Shown here: in pieces, positions 1 through 6,743 of the stretch
Layout: every line of letters begins with the position of its first letter
Position numbering within the stretch: position 1 is the first letter of the stretch
Assembly (NCBI GenBank): GCA_033764095.1
Contig: JANRJF010000142.1
Coordinates: 1-7,367 of the forward strand
Direction of reading: 5' to 3'
DNA length: 7,367 nt
Source: JBDTMT01 sp033764095
GTDB taxonomy: Bacteria; Desulfobacterota; Binatia; HRBIN30; CADEER01
Notes under the pieces: generated by a model
Database searches by the model: none
Told to the model about the DNA's origin: nothing
What the model saw: only the letters and a program-made list of their open reading frames with translations
Program-made: the position numbers and the translations under genes

Positions 1-1046
1 GTCGGCGGCGTGCTGAACGCCTTCACCGGCAAGGAATACACCTGCTACTACGCCCGCGTGCTCGCCGAGCACACCGGGCTGGCGACCGACCTGCTCGCCG
101 ATCTCTTCCTCAACTCGCGCTTCGATCCGGAGGAGATCGACCGCGAGCGCAGCGTCGTGCTGCAGGAGATCTCGCAGCGCGAGGACACGCCGGACGACTA
201 CATCCACGATCTCTTCAACCTGCACTACTGGCCGGCGCATCCGCTCAGCCTGCCGGTGTGCGGCACGGCCCACACTGTCGGCGCCCTCGAACGCCAGCAG
301 TTCGTCGACTTCCTCGCCACCCGCTACCGCCCGGACCGCCTGATCATCGCTGCCGCCGGCGCGATCACCCACGCCCAGCTCGAAGACTGGGCGGCGCAGG
401 CATTCGGACATCTCAGCGGCTCCGCCGGCCTCATCGACGGCGCCATGCCGGTCCCGCAGCGCGGCATCTTCATGACCGAGAAGCCGCTCGAGCAGGTGCA
501 TCTGTGCTTCGGCATGCCGGGCATCGCGCAGGAGGCCGACGATCGCTACGCCGCCTACCTGCTCAACACCGCGCTCGGCGGCGGGATGAGCTCGCGCCTC
601 TTCCAGGAGATCCGCGAGAACCGCGGCCGCGCCTACTCGGTCTACTCGTTCCTGTCGTCCTACCGCGACGCCGGCTACGTCGGCATCTACGTCGGCACCT
701 CCGCCACCTGGGTCGAGGAGGTGATCGCCATCATCGTGCGCGAGCTCGCCACCGTGGCGCGTGAGGGGCTGACGCCGGCCGAGCTGGCGCGGGTGAAGAA
801 TCAGCTCAAGGGCAACATGCTGCTCGGGCTGGAGACCAGCGACAGCCGCATGAGCCGGGTGGCGAAGAACGAGATCTACGTCGGTCGCGACGTGCCGCTG
901 TCCGAGGTGGCGGCGCGCATCGACGCGGTGACCAACGACGACGTGGTGGGGCTGGCGCAGCGGCTGACCCATCCCGACGGCATGGCGGTCGCGCTGCTCG
1001 GCGACTTCGGCGGCCGCAGCTTCGACGCCAGCCTGCTCGCCGGCTG

Positions 1047-1047
<1 letters not shown>
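1..1047 (+). CDS. M16 family zinc metallopeptidase (processing-peptidase-like), 5'-truncated
   Basis: The reading frame is open from base 1 and ends at TGA 1045-1047, giving 348 residues. Full-length relatives have about 420, so roughly the first 75 residues are outside the window, including the HxxEH zinc motif. The fragment starts inside the conserved 'GG.LNAFT.KE.T.YYA' segment. The ERSVVLQE segment (residues 49-56) follows, and its last Glu (E56) corresponds to the third zinc ligand of M16 enzymes. The C-terminal inactive-like domain has the family signature GGGMSSRLFQEIR (193-205) followed by AYSVYS, giving the R/Y substrate-binding pair R205 and Y212. These motifs suggest the visible part is intact and the enzyme active, provided the missing HxxEH is present. 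Relatives include mitochondrial processing peptidase beta and bacterial YmxG/PqqL-like peptidases; the bacterial substrate is generally unknown. The stop overlaps the dut start by one base (TGATG), so the two are probably co-translated. The GTG at base 10 is internal and is not the true start. Confidence 0.93.
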
Positions 1048-1499
<452 letters not shown>

Positions 1500-1512
1500 G
1501 CGGGCCAAGGCA

Positions 1513-1537
1513 CCGGGGGGCACGCGACGCCGCCCGG
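1513..1537 (+). terminator. GC-rich hairpin after dut, weak terminator candidate
   Basis: CCGGGGGG (1513-1520) can pair with CCGCCCGG (1530-1537) through seven base pairs and one G-G mismatch, across a 9-base loop, starting 13 bases after the dut stop. The position fits attenuation of the dut transcript. No T-run follows (the next bases are GAAAGTTGCT), so it is not a classical intrinsic terminator. Imperfect GC pairing of this size can arise by chance in DNA this GC-rich. Low confidence. Confidence 0.2.
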
Positions 1538-1543
1538 GAAAGT

Positions 1544-1552
1544 TGCTATGGG
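1544..1552 (+). promoter_or_regulatory. Possible extended -10 element upstream of purS
   Basis: TGCTATGGG has the TGn spacing of an extended -10 element followed by TATGGG, which matches the TATAAT consensus at only three of six positions. It lies in one of the few less GC-rich patches of the dut-purS gap, about 60 bases before the purS start. I see no convincing -35 box at the usual distance. The gap is the only plausible promoter location for the purine genes, which is the main reason to list this. The exact element is uncertain. Confidence 0.2.
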
Positions 1553-1562
1553 AACGGGGCGG

Positions 1563-1580
1563 TCGCGGCGTCCGCCGCGA
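1563..1580. promoter_or_regulatory. Perfect 8-bp inverted repeat in the purS leader (operator or leader hairpin)
   Basis: TCGCGGCG (1563-1570) and CGCCGCGA (1573-1580) are exact reverse complements separated by only TC. As DNA this is an 18-bp dyad of operator size. As RNA, the outer seven pairs could close a four-base loop (GTCC), ending 15 bases before the purS Shine-Dalgarno sequence. It sits in the only intergenic gap of the window, just where regulation of the purine operon would be placed. The protein or mechanism is unknown; it does not resemble the AT-containing E. coli PurR operator or the B. subtilis PurBox. Chance occurrence in GC-rich sequence is possible. Confidence 0.35.
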
Positions 1581-1595
1581 GGGTCCGCAGCAACA

Positions 1596-1602
1596 GAGGA
1601 GA
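1596..1602 (+). promoter_or_regulatory. Shine-Dalgarno sequence for purS
   Basis: GAGGAGA is a strong purine-rich ribosome binding site. Its AGGAG core (1597-1601) leaves 7 bases to the GTG at 1609 and 4 bases to the adjoining GTG at 1606. The spacing favours 1609 as the purS start. It argues against the upstream in-frame TTG at 1543, because the site would then lie inside the coding region. Confidence 0.7.
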
Positions 1603-1608
1603 CCAGTG

Positions 1609-1848
1609 GTGCGAGCGAAGGTCTACGTGACCCTCAAGGCCGGGGTGCTCGATCCTGCCGGCAAGGCCATCGAGCGCGCGCTGCACAGCCTCGGCTTCGA
1701 CGAAGCGCACGATGTCCGGCTCGGCAAGTACATCGAGCTGCGCGTCGAGGGCGACGCGACGCAGGCGGCCAACCGCCTCGACGACATGTGCCGCAAGCTG
1801 CTGGCCAACGGCGTCATCGAGGACTACCGCTTCGAGGTTGGCGACTGA
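1609..1848 (+). CDS. purS: Phosphoribosylformylglycinamidine synthase subunit PurS
   Basis: PurS is the small structural subunit of the three-part FGAM synthetase (PurS-PurQ-PurL). It forms a dimer that bridges the glutaminase PurQ to PurL and is needed for ammonia transfer. The 79-residue product matches the usual length of about 80. It opens with the family pattern RAKVYVTLK.GVLDP.GKAI (residues 2-21), continues with ALHSLGF (24-30) and V..GKYIEL (36-44), and ends in the expected helix-strand (LLANGVIEDYRFEV). Two GTG codons stand in tandem at 1606 and 1609. I chose 1609 because it gives the family-like N-terminus and a 7-base spacing from the AGGAG; 1606 would add one residue. The stop overlaps the purQ ATG by one base (TGATG). 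The gene follows the only intergenic gap in the window and is probably first in the purine transcription unit. Confidence 0.93.
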   Translation: MRAKVYVTLKAGVLDPAGKAIERALHSLGFDEAHDVRLGKYIELRVEGDATQAANRLDDMCRKLLANGVIEDYRFEVGD

Positions 1849-2576
1849 TGCGGTGGGGCGTGGTCACCTTTCCCGGCTCGCTCGACGACGCCGACGCGCG
1901 CCACGCGCTCGACGCGCTCGGCGAGCCGTCGGTGGCGTTGTGGCACAAGGACCGCTCGCTGCACGGCGTCGATTGCGTCGTGCTGCCGGGCGGCTTCTCC
2001 TACGGCGATTACCTGCGCGCCGGAGCGCTGGCGCGCTTTTCGCCGGTCATGGAAAGCGTCGTCCGCTTCGCCGCCGACGGCGGCCTGGTGTTCGGCATCT
2101 GCAACGGCTTCCAGGTGCTGTGTGAGTCGGGCCTGCTGCCCGGCGCGCTGATCCGCAACCGCAACCTGAGCTTCATCTGCGCCACCGTGCACTGCCGCGT
2201 CGAGGAGACCGACACGCCGTTCACCTCGGCCTACAGCCAGGCGGCGGTGCTGGCACTGCCGATCAAGCACGGCGAGGGCTGCTACGTCGCCGATCCGGCG
2301 ACGTTGCAGGGGCTGGAGGACAACCGCCAGGTGCTGCTGCGCTACGTCGACGCGGCCGGCCGCGCCACCGAGGACGCCAACCCGAACGGCTCGCTGCGCA
2401 ACATCGCCGGCATCACCAACCCGACGCGCAACGTCTTCGGGCTCATGCCGCACCCCGAGCACGCCGTCGAGGCGCTGTGCGGCGGCGTCGACGGCGCCGG
2501 CTTCTTCCGCTCGGTGCGGCTGACCCTCAGCGAGGGCCTGCCCGCGCGCACCGCGTCCGTTCCGCCCGGTCTATGA
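1848..2576 (+). CDS. purQ: Phosphoribosylformylglycinamidine synthase subunit PurQ (glutaminase)
   Basis: PurQ is a class I glutamine amidotransferase. It releases ammonia from glutamine and passes it to PurL for conversion of FGAR to FGAM, step four of purine synthesis. The triad is visible: nucleophile C85 in GICNGFQ (83-89), with H202 and E204 in PHPEH (201-205). Other family motifs are PGGFSYGDYLRAG (47-59), KHGEG (140-144) and NPNGS (178-182). The 242-residue product is slightly longer than the usual 225-235 because of a Ser/Pro-rich tail after about residue 226. The N-terminal motif reads FPGSLDDAD where many PurQ proteins have FPGSNCD; the LDD form recalls actinobacterial PurQ. GAGG at 1834-1837 is a plausible ribosome binding site 10 bases before the ATG, and the start shares its A with the purS stop. 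The end overlaps purL by four bases (ATGA), placing the subunit genes in one coupled cluster. Confidence 0.97.
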   Translation: MRWGVVTFPGSLDDADARHALDALGEPSVALWHKDRSLHGVDCVVLPGGFSYGDYLRAGALARFSPVMESVVRFAADGGLVFGICNGFQVLCESGLLPGALIRNRNLSFICATVHCRVEETDTPFTSAYSQAAVLALPIKHGEGCYVADPATLQGLEDNRQVLLRYVDAAGRATEDANPNGSLRNIAGITNPTRNVFGLMPHPEHAVEALCGGVDGAGFFRSVRLTLSEGLPARTASVPPGL

Positions 2577-4795
2577 CGACGTCGCTGCCCCCGGTCACCG
2601 AAGCGCAGGCCGCCGAGCACGGGCTGACGCCCGACGAGTTCCGCCGTTTCTGCGACGCCATCGGCCGCGTGCCGAATCTCGTCGAGCTCGGCGTCTGCTC
2701 GGTCATGTGGTCGGAGCACTGCAGCTACAAGAGCTCGCGCGCCGTGCTGCGCGGCCTGCCGACCAGCGGGCCGCGCGTGCTGCAAGGCCCCGGCGAGAAC
2801 GCCGGCGCCATCGCCATCGGCGACGGGCTGGCGGTGGTGTTCAAGATCGAGAGCCACAACCACCCGTCGTACATCGAGCCCTACCAGGGCGCCGCCACCG
2901 GCGTCGGCGGCATCCTGCGCGACGTGTTCACCATGAACGCGCGACCGATCGCCAACCTCAACTCGCTGCGCTTCGGCAGCTTCGACCATCCGCGCACGCG
3001 CTACCTGGTCGGCGGCGTGGTGAGCGGCATCGGCGGCTACGGCAACTGCGTCGGCGTGCCGACGGTCGGCGGCGAGATCTACTTCGACAAGGGCTACAAC
3101 GGCAACATTCTGGTCAACGCCTTCACCCTCGGCGTGGCGCGCGCCGACCGGATCTTCCGCGCCAAGGCGGCGGGAGTCGGCAACCCGGTGATCTACGTCG
3201 GCTCGAAGACCGGACGCGACGGCATCCACGGCGCCAGCCTGCTGGCCTCGGCGGAGTTCGACGACACCACCGAGGAGAAGCGGCCGACCGTGCAGGTCGG
3301 CGACCCGTTCACCGAAAAGCTGCTGATCGAGGCCTGCCTGGAGCTGATGGAGCAGGACAGCGTCGTCGCCATCCAGGACATGGGCGCCGCCGGACTGACC
3401 AGCTCCTCGGTCGAGATGGCCGCACGCGGCGGCCTCGGCATCGCCATCGACCTCGACCAGGTGCCGAAGCGCGAGGCGAAGATCACCCCCTACGAGATCC
3501 TGCTCTCCGAATCGCAGGAGCGCATGCTGATCGTCGCGCGCGCCGGCTGCGAGCAGCAGGTGATGGACATCTTCACCAAGTGGGATCTCGACGCGGCGGT
3601 GATCGGCCGGCTCACCGACGACGGCCGCATGCGCGTCAGCGCCGGCGGCCAGGTGGTGGTGGATCTGCCGCTCGAGCCGCTGGCGCACGGCGCGCCGGTG
3701 TACGAGCGCCCGTTCGCGCCGCCTGCCAACCTCGAGGAGCTGCAGCGCCTCGACCTCGGCCAGGTGCAGCTGCCCGGCGACTACGGCCAGGCCCTGTTGC
3801 GCCTGCTGGCGACGCCGAACATCGCCTCGAAGCGCTGGGTGTTCCGCCAGTACGATTCGCTGGTCGGCAGCAACACGGTGGTCGGTCCGGGCTCCGACGC
3901 GGCGGTGCTGCGCATCAAGGGCACGCCGCGCGCGGTGGCGCTGAGCGTCGACTGCAACAGCCGCTACTGCGAGCTGGATCCCTACGTCGGCGCGATGACC
4001 GCGGTGGTCGAATCGGCGCGCAACGTCGTCTGCGGCGGCGCCGAGCCGCTCGGCGTCACCGATTGCCTCAACTTCGGCAACCCCGAGAAACCCGAGGTCA
4101 TGTGGCAGTTTCGTGAGGCGGTGCGGGGCCTGCGCGACGCCTGCAACGCGCTCGGGGTGCCGGTGGTGAGCGGCAACGTCAGCTTCTACAACGAGACCGA
4201 CGGGCGCTCGATTCCGCCGACGCCGACCGTCGCCATGGTCGGCCTGCTCGCCGACGTCGCGCACCACACCACGCAGTGGTTCAAGAGCGAGGGCGATGTC
4301 GTCGTGCTGCTCGGCCGCACGCGCGAGGAGCTCGGCGGCAGCGAGTACCTCGCCAGCCTGCACGACATGGTGCGCGGCACGCCGCCGTGGATCGACCTGT
4401 CGGTCGAGATGCAGGTGCAGCAGGTCTGCCTGCAGGCGATCCGCGAGGGCATCGTGCGCTCGGCGCACGACTGCGCCGAGGGCGGCCTGGCGGTGGCGCT
4501 GGCCGAGGCCTGTATCGCCGGACCGCACGAGCCGCTCGGCGCCGAGGTCGAGCTCGAGGCCGACATCCGCCCCGACGCCTGGCTGTTCGGCGAGAGCCAG
4601 TCGCGCATCGTCCTCTCGGTGCGCAAGAAGCACGTCAACCGACTGCGCGAGCTGGCGCGCGGCGCCGACGTCCCATGCACGGTGCTCGGCGAGGTGCGCG
4701 GCCGTCGCCTGCGCATCGGCAGCCTGATCGACGTCAGCACCACGGATCTGCGCGCCGCCTGGGCCAATGCCCTGGCGCAGCGGATGGAGGAGTGA
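2573..4795 (+). CDS. purL: Phosphoribosylformylglycinamidine synthase subunit PurL (small type)
   Basis: PurL is the synthetase subunit. It uses ATP to activate FGAR and ammonia delivered from PurQ to form FGAM. At 740 residues it is the small PurL form, without the N-terminal PurS-like and C-terminal glutaminase domains of the ~1300-residue enzymes. This agrees with separate purS and purQ just upstream. Visible motifs are MWSEHCSYKSS (45-55), the nucleotide/substrate motif ESHNHPS (93-99) followed by EPYQGAATGVGGI.RD, AIQDMGAAGL and the duplicated second half with NVSFYNET (535-542), AHDCAEGG (631-638) and FGESQSR (672-678). The two halves are the AIRS-type internal repeat of the family. The ATG at 2573 was chosen because the N-terminus then begins just before the conserved 'GLT..E' helix. 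It makes an ATGA overlap with purQ, and an upstream in-frame extension would be an Arg-rich run unlike PurL. No Shine-Dalgarno sequence is obvious, so translation is likely coupled to purQ. Confidence 0.98.
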   Translation: MTTSLPPVTEAQAAEHGLTPDEFRRFCDAIGRVPNLVELGVCSVMWSEHCSYKSSRAVLRGLPTSGPRVLQGPGENAGAIAIGDGLAVVFKIESHNHPSYIEPYQGAATGVGGILRDVFTMNARPIANLNSLRFGSFDHPRTRYLVGGVVSGIGGYGNCVGVPTVGGEIYFDKGYNGNILVNAFTLGVARADRIFRAKAAGVGNPVIYVGSKTGRDGIHGASLLASAEFDDTTEEKRPTVQVGDPFTEKLLIEACLELMEQDSVVAIQDMGAAGLTSSSVEMAARGGLGIAIDLDQVPKREAKITPYEILLSESQERMLIVARAGCEQQVMDIFTKWDLDAAVIGRLTDDGRMRVSAGGQVVVDLPLEPLAHGAPVYERPFAPPANLEELQRLDLGQVQLPGDYGQALLRLLATPNIASKRWVFRQYDSLVGSNTVVGPGSDAAVLRIKGTPRAVALSVDCNSRYCELDPYVGAMTAVVESARNVVCGGAEPLGVTDCLNFGNPEKPEVMWQFREAVRGLRDACNALGVPVVSGNVSFYNETDGRSIPPTPTVAMVGLLADVAHHTTQWFKSEGDVVVLLGRTREELGGSEYLASLHDMVRGTPPWIDLSVEMQVQQVCLQAIREGIVRSAHDCAEGGLAVALAEACIAGPHEPLGAEVELEADIRPDAWLFGESQSRIVLSVRKKHVNRLRELARGADVPCTVLGEVRGRRLRIGSLIDVSTTDLRAAWANALAQRMEE

Positions 4796-4796
4796 C

Positions 4797-4801
4797 GGAG
4801 G
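4797..4801 (+). promoter_or_regulatory. Shine-Dalgarno sequence for purF, decides its start
   Basis: GGAGG stands 5 bases before the ATG at 4807. The competing in-frame GTG at 4792 overlaps the purL stop (GTGA), but it has a GGAGG (4786-4790) only one base away, which is too close. The downstream site therefore supports 4807. Confidence 0.65.
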
Positions 4802-4806
4802 CGGGG

Positions 4807-6243
4807 ATGGTGGCAGGGCCGGACCGATTCCACGAGGAATGCGCCCTGATGGGCGTGTACGGACACGCCGAGGCCGCCAACCTCGTCTACCTCGGCCTCT
4901 ACGCCGAGCAGCACCGCGGCCAGGAGGGCTCCGGCATCGTCGCCTCGGACGGCACGCTGCTGCTCTCGCACCGCGGCCTCGGACTGGTTGCCGACGTCTT
5001 CGACCAGGACATGCTCGATCGCCTCACCGGTCACATGGCGATCGGCCACAACCGCTACGCCACCAGCGGTCGCACGCTGTTGAAGAACACCCAGCCGTTC
5101 GTCGTCGAGTTCGCGCGCGGCGGCCTGGCGGTGGCGCACAACGGCAACCTGGTGAACGCCATCGAGCTGCGCGAGGAGCTGGAACAGCGCGGCGCGATCT
5201 TCCAGTCGTCGGTCGACACCGAGGTGATCGTCCACCTCATCGCCCAGGCGGCGGGCGAGACGCTGGTCGAACGCGTCGTCGTCGCGCTCGCCGCGGTGCG
5301 CGGCGCCTACTCGCTGCTCTTCCTCAGCCAGAACGAGCTGATCGCGGTGCGCGACCCGAACGGCTTCCGGCCGCTGGTGATGGGGCGCATCAAGGACGCG
5401 GTGGTGTTCGCCTCCGAGACCTGCGCGCTCGACCTGATCGGCGCCGAGTACGAACGCGAGATCGCGCCGGGCGAGGTGGTGGTCGCGTCGGCCGCCGGCG
5501 TGCGCAGCCTGTTCCCCTTTCCGCCCGCCGAAGAGAAGCGCTGCGTCTTCGAGTACGTCTATTTCGCCCGCCCCGACAGCACCGTCTTCGGCCGCAACGT
5601 CTACCAGGTGCGCAAAGCGCTCGGGCGCCAGCTGGCGCGCGAGTATCCGGCCGACGCCGACCTGGTCATCCCGGTGCCCGACTCCGGCGTGCCGGCGGCG
5701 CTCGGCTTCGCCGAGGAGGCCGGCCTGCCGTTCGACTTCGGCCTCATCCGCAACCACAACGTCGGACGCACCTTCATCGAGCCGCAGGACGCCATCCGCC
5801 ATTTCGGCGTCAAGGTGAAGCTCAACGCGCAGCGCGGCGTGCTCGAGGGCAAGCGCGTCGTGGTGGTGGACGACTCGATCGTGCGCGGCACCACCAGCCG
5901 CAAGATCGTCACCATGCTGCGCGCCGCCGGCGCGCGCGAAGTGCACATGCGCATCAGCTCTCCGCCGACCATCGGGCCCTGCTACTACGGCGTCGACACG
6001 CCGACCCGCGCCGAGCTGATCGCGACCGGCAACTCGATCGAGGCGATTCGCGAGTTCATCACCGCCGACAGCCTCGGCTTCGTCAGCGAAGCGGGCCTCT
6101 ACGCCTTCAGCGGCGGCAACAGCGACGGCTTCTGCGACGCCTGCTTCACCGGCAAATACCCGATCCCGGTCTCCGACGACGCCAAGGCGCGCCAGCTGGT
6201 GCTGTTCGAGGTGCGCCACCCCGGGGAGCGCGCCCGTCCATGA
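4807..6243 (+). CDS. purF: Amidophosphoribosyltransferase (glutamine PRPP amidotransferase)
   Basis: PurF catalyses the first committed step of purine synthesis, making 5-phosphoribosylamine from PRPP and glutamine, and is the usual target of AMP/GMP feedback inhibition. From ATG 4807 the product is 478 residues. An N-terminal Ntn glutaminase domain begins at C12 after an 11-residue propeptide ending in two Glu, the same propeptide length as B. subtilis PurF; autocleavage would expose the catalytic Cys. The glutaminase signatures include QHRGQE (35-40) and HNGNLVN. The phosphoribosyltransferase domain has the PRPP motif VVVVDDSIVRGTTS (351-364). Four cysteines, C246, C392, C443 and C446, match the [4Fe-4S] ligands of the B. 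subtilis-type enzyme, so this is the iron-sulfur, propeptide-processed class, not the E. coli class. The common ALQHRGQESAGI reads AEQHRGQEGSGI here. The start lies 11 bases after purL, and the stop overlaps nrdR by four bases. Confidence 0.97.
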   Translation: MVAGPDRFHEECALMGVYGHAEAANLVYLGLYAEQHRGQEGSGIVASDGTLLLSHRGLGLVADVFDQDMLDRLTGHMAIGHNRYATSGRTLLKNTQPFVVEFARGGLAVAHNGNLVNAIELREELEQRGAIFQSSVDTEVIVHLIAQAAGETLVERVVVALAAVRGAYSLLFLSQNELIAVRDPNGFRPLVMGRIKDAVVFASETCALDLIGAEYEREIAPGEVVVASAAGVRSLFPFPPAEEKRCVFEYVYFARPDSTVFGRNVYQVRKALGRQLAREYPADADLVIPVPDSGVPAALGFAEEAGLPFDFGLIRNHNVGRTFIEPQDAIRHFGVKVKLNAQRGVLEGKRVVVVDDSIVRGTTSRKIVTMLRAAGAREVHMRISSPPTIGPCYYGVDTPTRAELIATGNSIEAIREFITADSLGFVSEAGLYAFSGGNSDGFCDACFTGKYPIPVSDDAKARQLVLFEVRHPGERARP

Positions 6244-6743
6244 AGTGTCCGTTCTGTCACGACCTCGAGAACAAGGTCATCGACTCGCGGCTCACCAAGG
6301 ACGACGGCGCCATCCGCCGCCGCCGCGAGTGCGGCGCCTGCGGGCGGCGCTTCACCACCTACGAGCGCGTCGAGGAGACGCTGCCGTTGGTGGTGAAGAA
6401 GGACGGCCGGCGTGAGCCCTACGACCGCGCCAAGATCGTCGCCGGTCTGAAGAAGGCGTGCGAGAAGCGACCGGTGAGTGCCACCGCCATCGAGCACGCC
6501 GCCGATCGCGTCGAGCGCCTGGTGCAGGAGCGCGGCGAGAAGGAGACCCCGTCCTCGGTGGTCGGCGAGGCGATCATGCGCGAGCTGCACAAGCTCGACC
6601 AGGTCGCCTACGTGCGCTTCGCCTCGGTCTACCGCTCCTTCCAGGACGTCGGTGAGTTCATGCGCGAGCTGCAGGACCTGGTGAAGGAAGGGCAGCGCTC
6701 GCGGCGCGGCCGCGGCCCGACCGCCTCCGGATCGGCGTGAAGT
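6240..6743 (+). CDS. nrdR: Transcriptional repressor NrdR (stop at 6738-6740)
   Basis: NrdR represses ribonucleotide reductase operons by sensing ATP/dATP and binding NrdR boxes. The coding frame is 166 residues and ends at TGA 6738-6740. The N-terminus is a zinc ribbon with C3, C6, C31 and C34 (CPFC and CGAC), followed by the family sequence RRFTTYERVE (36-45). Residues from about 49 to 140 form the ATP-cone, starting VVKKDGRREPYDR.K and ending in the conserved LDQVAYVRFASVYRSF. A short basic Arg/Gly/Ser tail (about residues 150-166) follows and looks lineage-specific. The ATG lies in an ATGA overlap with purF, with GGGGAG 11 bases upstream as a loose ribosome binding site. An nrdR-ribD order is common in several bacterial groups; nrdR directly coupled to purF is less usual. 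I see no NrdR box in the window, so its targets are elsewhere. Note that the end coordinate given extends three bases past the stop; the exact gene end is 6740. Confidence 0.95.

Noticed and set aside
1543..1608. TTG 1543 as the purS start, giving a 101-residue protein
   Set aside because: The extra residues are Arg/Gly-rich and unlike PurS, and the strong ribosome binding site at 1596-1602 would fall inside the gene.
1500..1608. Purine riboswitch, small gene or RNA gene in the dut-purS gap
   Set aside because: The gap is about 109 bases and very GC-rich. I see no purine-riboswitch core and no short open frame with its own convincing ribosome binding site apart from purS. Only the inverted repeats and a weak -10-like element are visible.
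1548..1847. Upstream in-frame extension of purQ from ATG 1548
   Set aside because: It is the wrong-frame reading of purS and is Arg-rich without similarity to PurQ. The ATG at 1848 gives a canonical PurQ start.
2342..6219. Very long open frames on the minus strand opposite purL and purF (2342-4633 and 4186-6219)
   Set aside because: Their translations are dominated by Ala, Arg, His, Asp, Val and Gly with no recognisable domain. Long antisense open frames are expected opposite GC-rich genes with G/C third positions. The plus-strand genes are unmistakable PurL and PurF.
4767..6239. Plus-strand open frame running through purF into nrdR, which could be read as a long N-terminal extension of NrdR
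   Set aside because: The extension is Arg/Ala/Gly-rich low-complexity sequence from the wrong frame of purF. NrdR has a perfect family N-terminus (MKCPFC) at 6240.
6700..6737. FMN riboswitch ahead of ribD
   Set aside because: ribD overlaps the nrdR stop, so there is no room for a leader; the preceding bases are the coding tail of nrdR.
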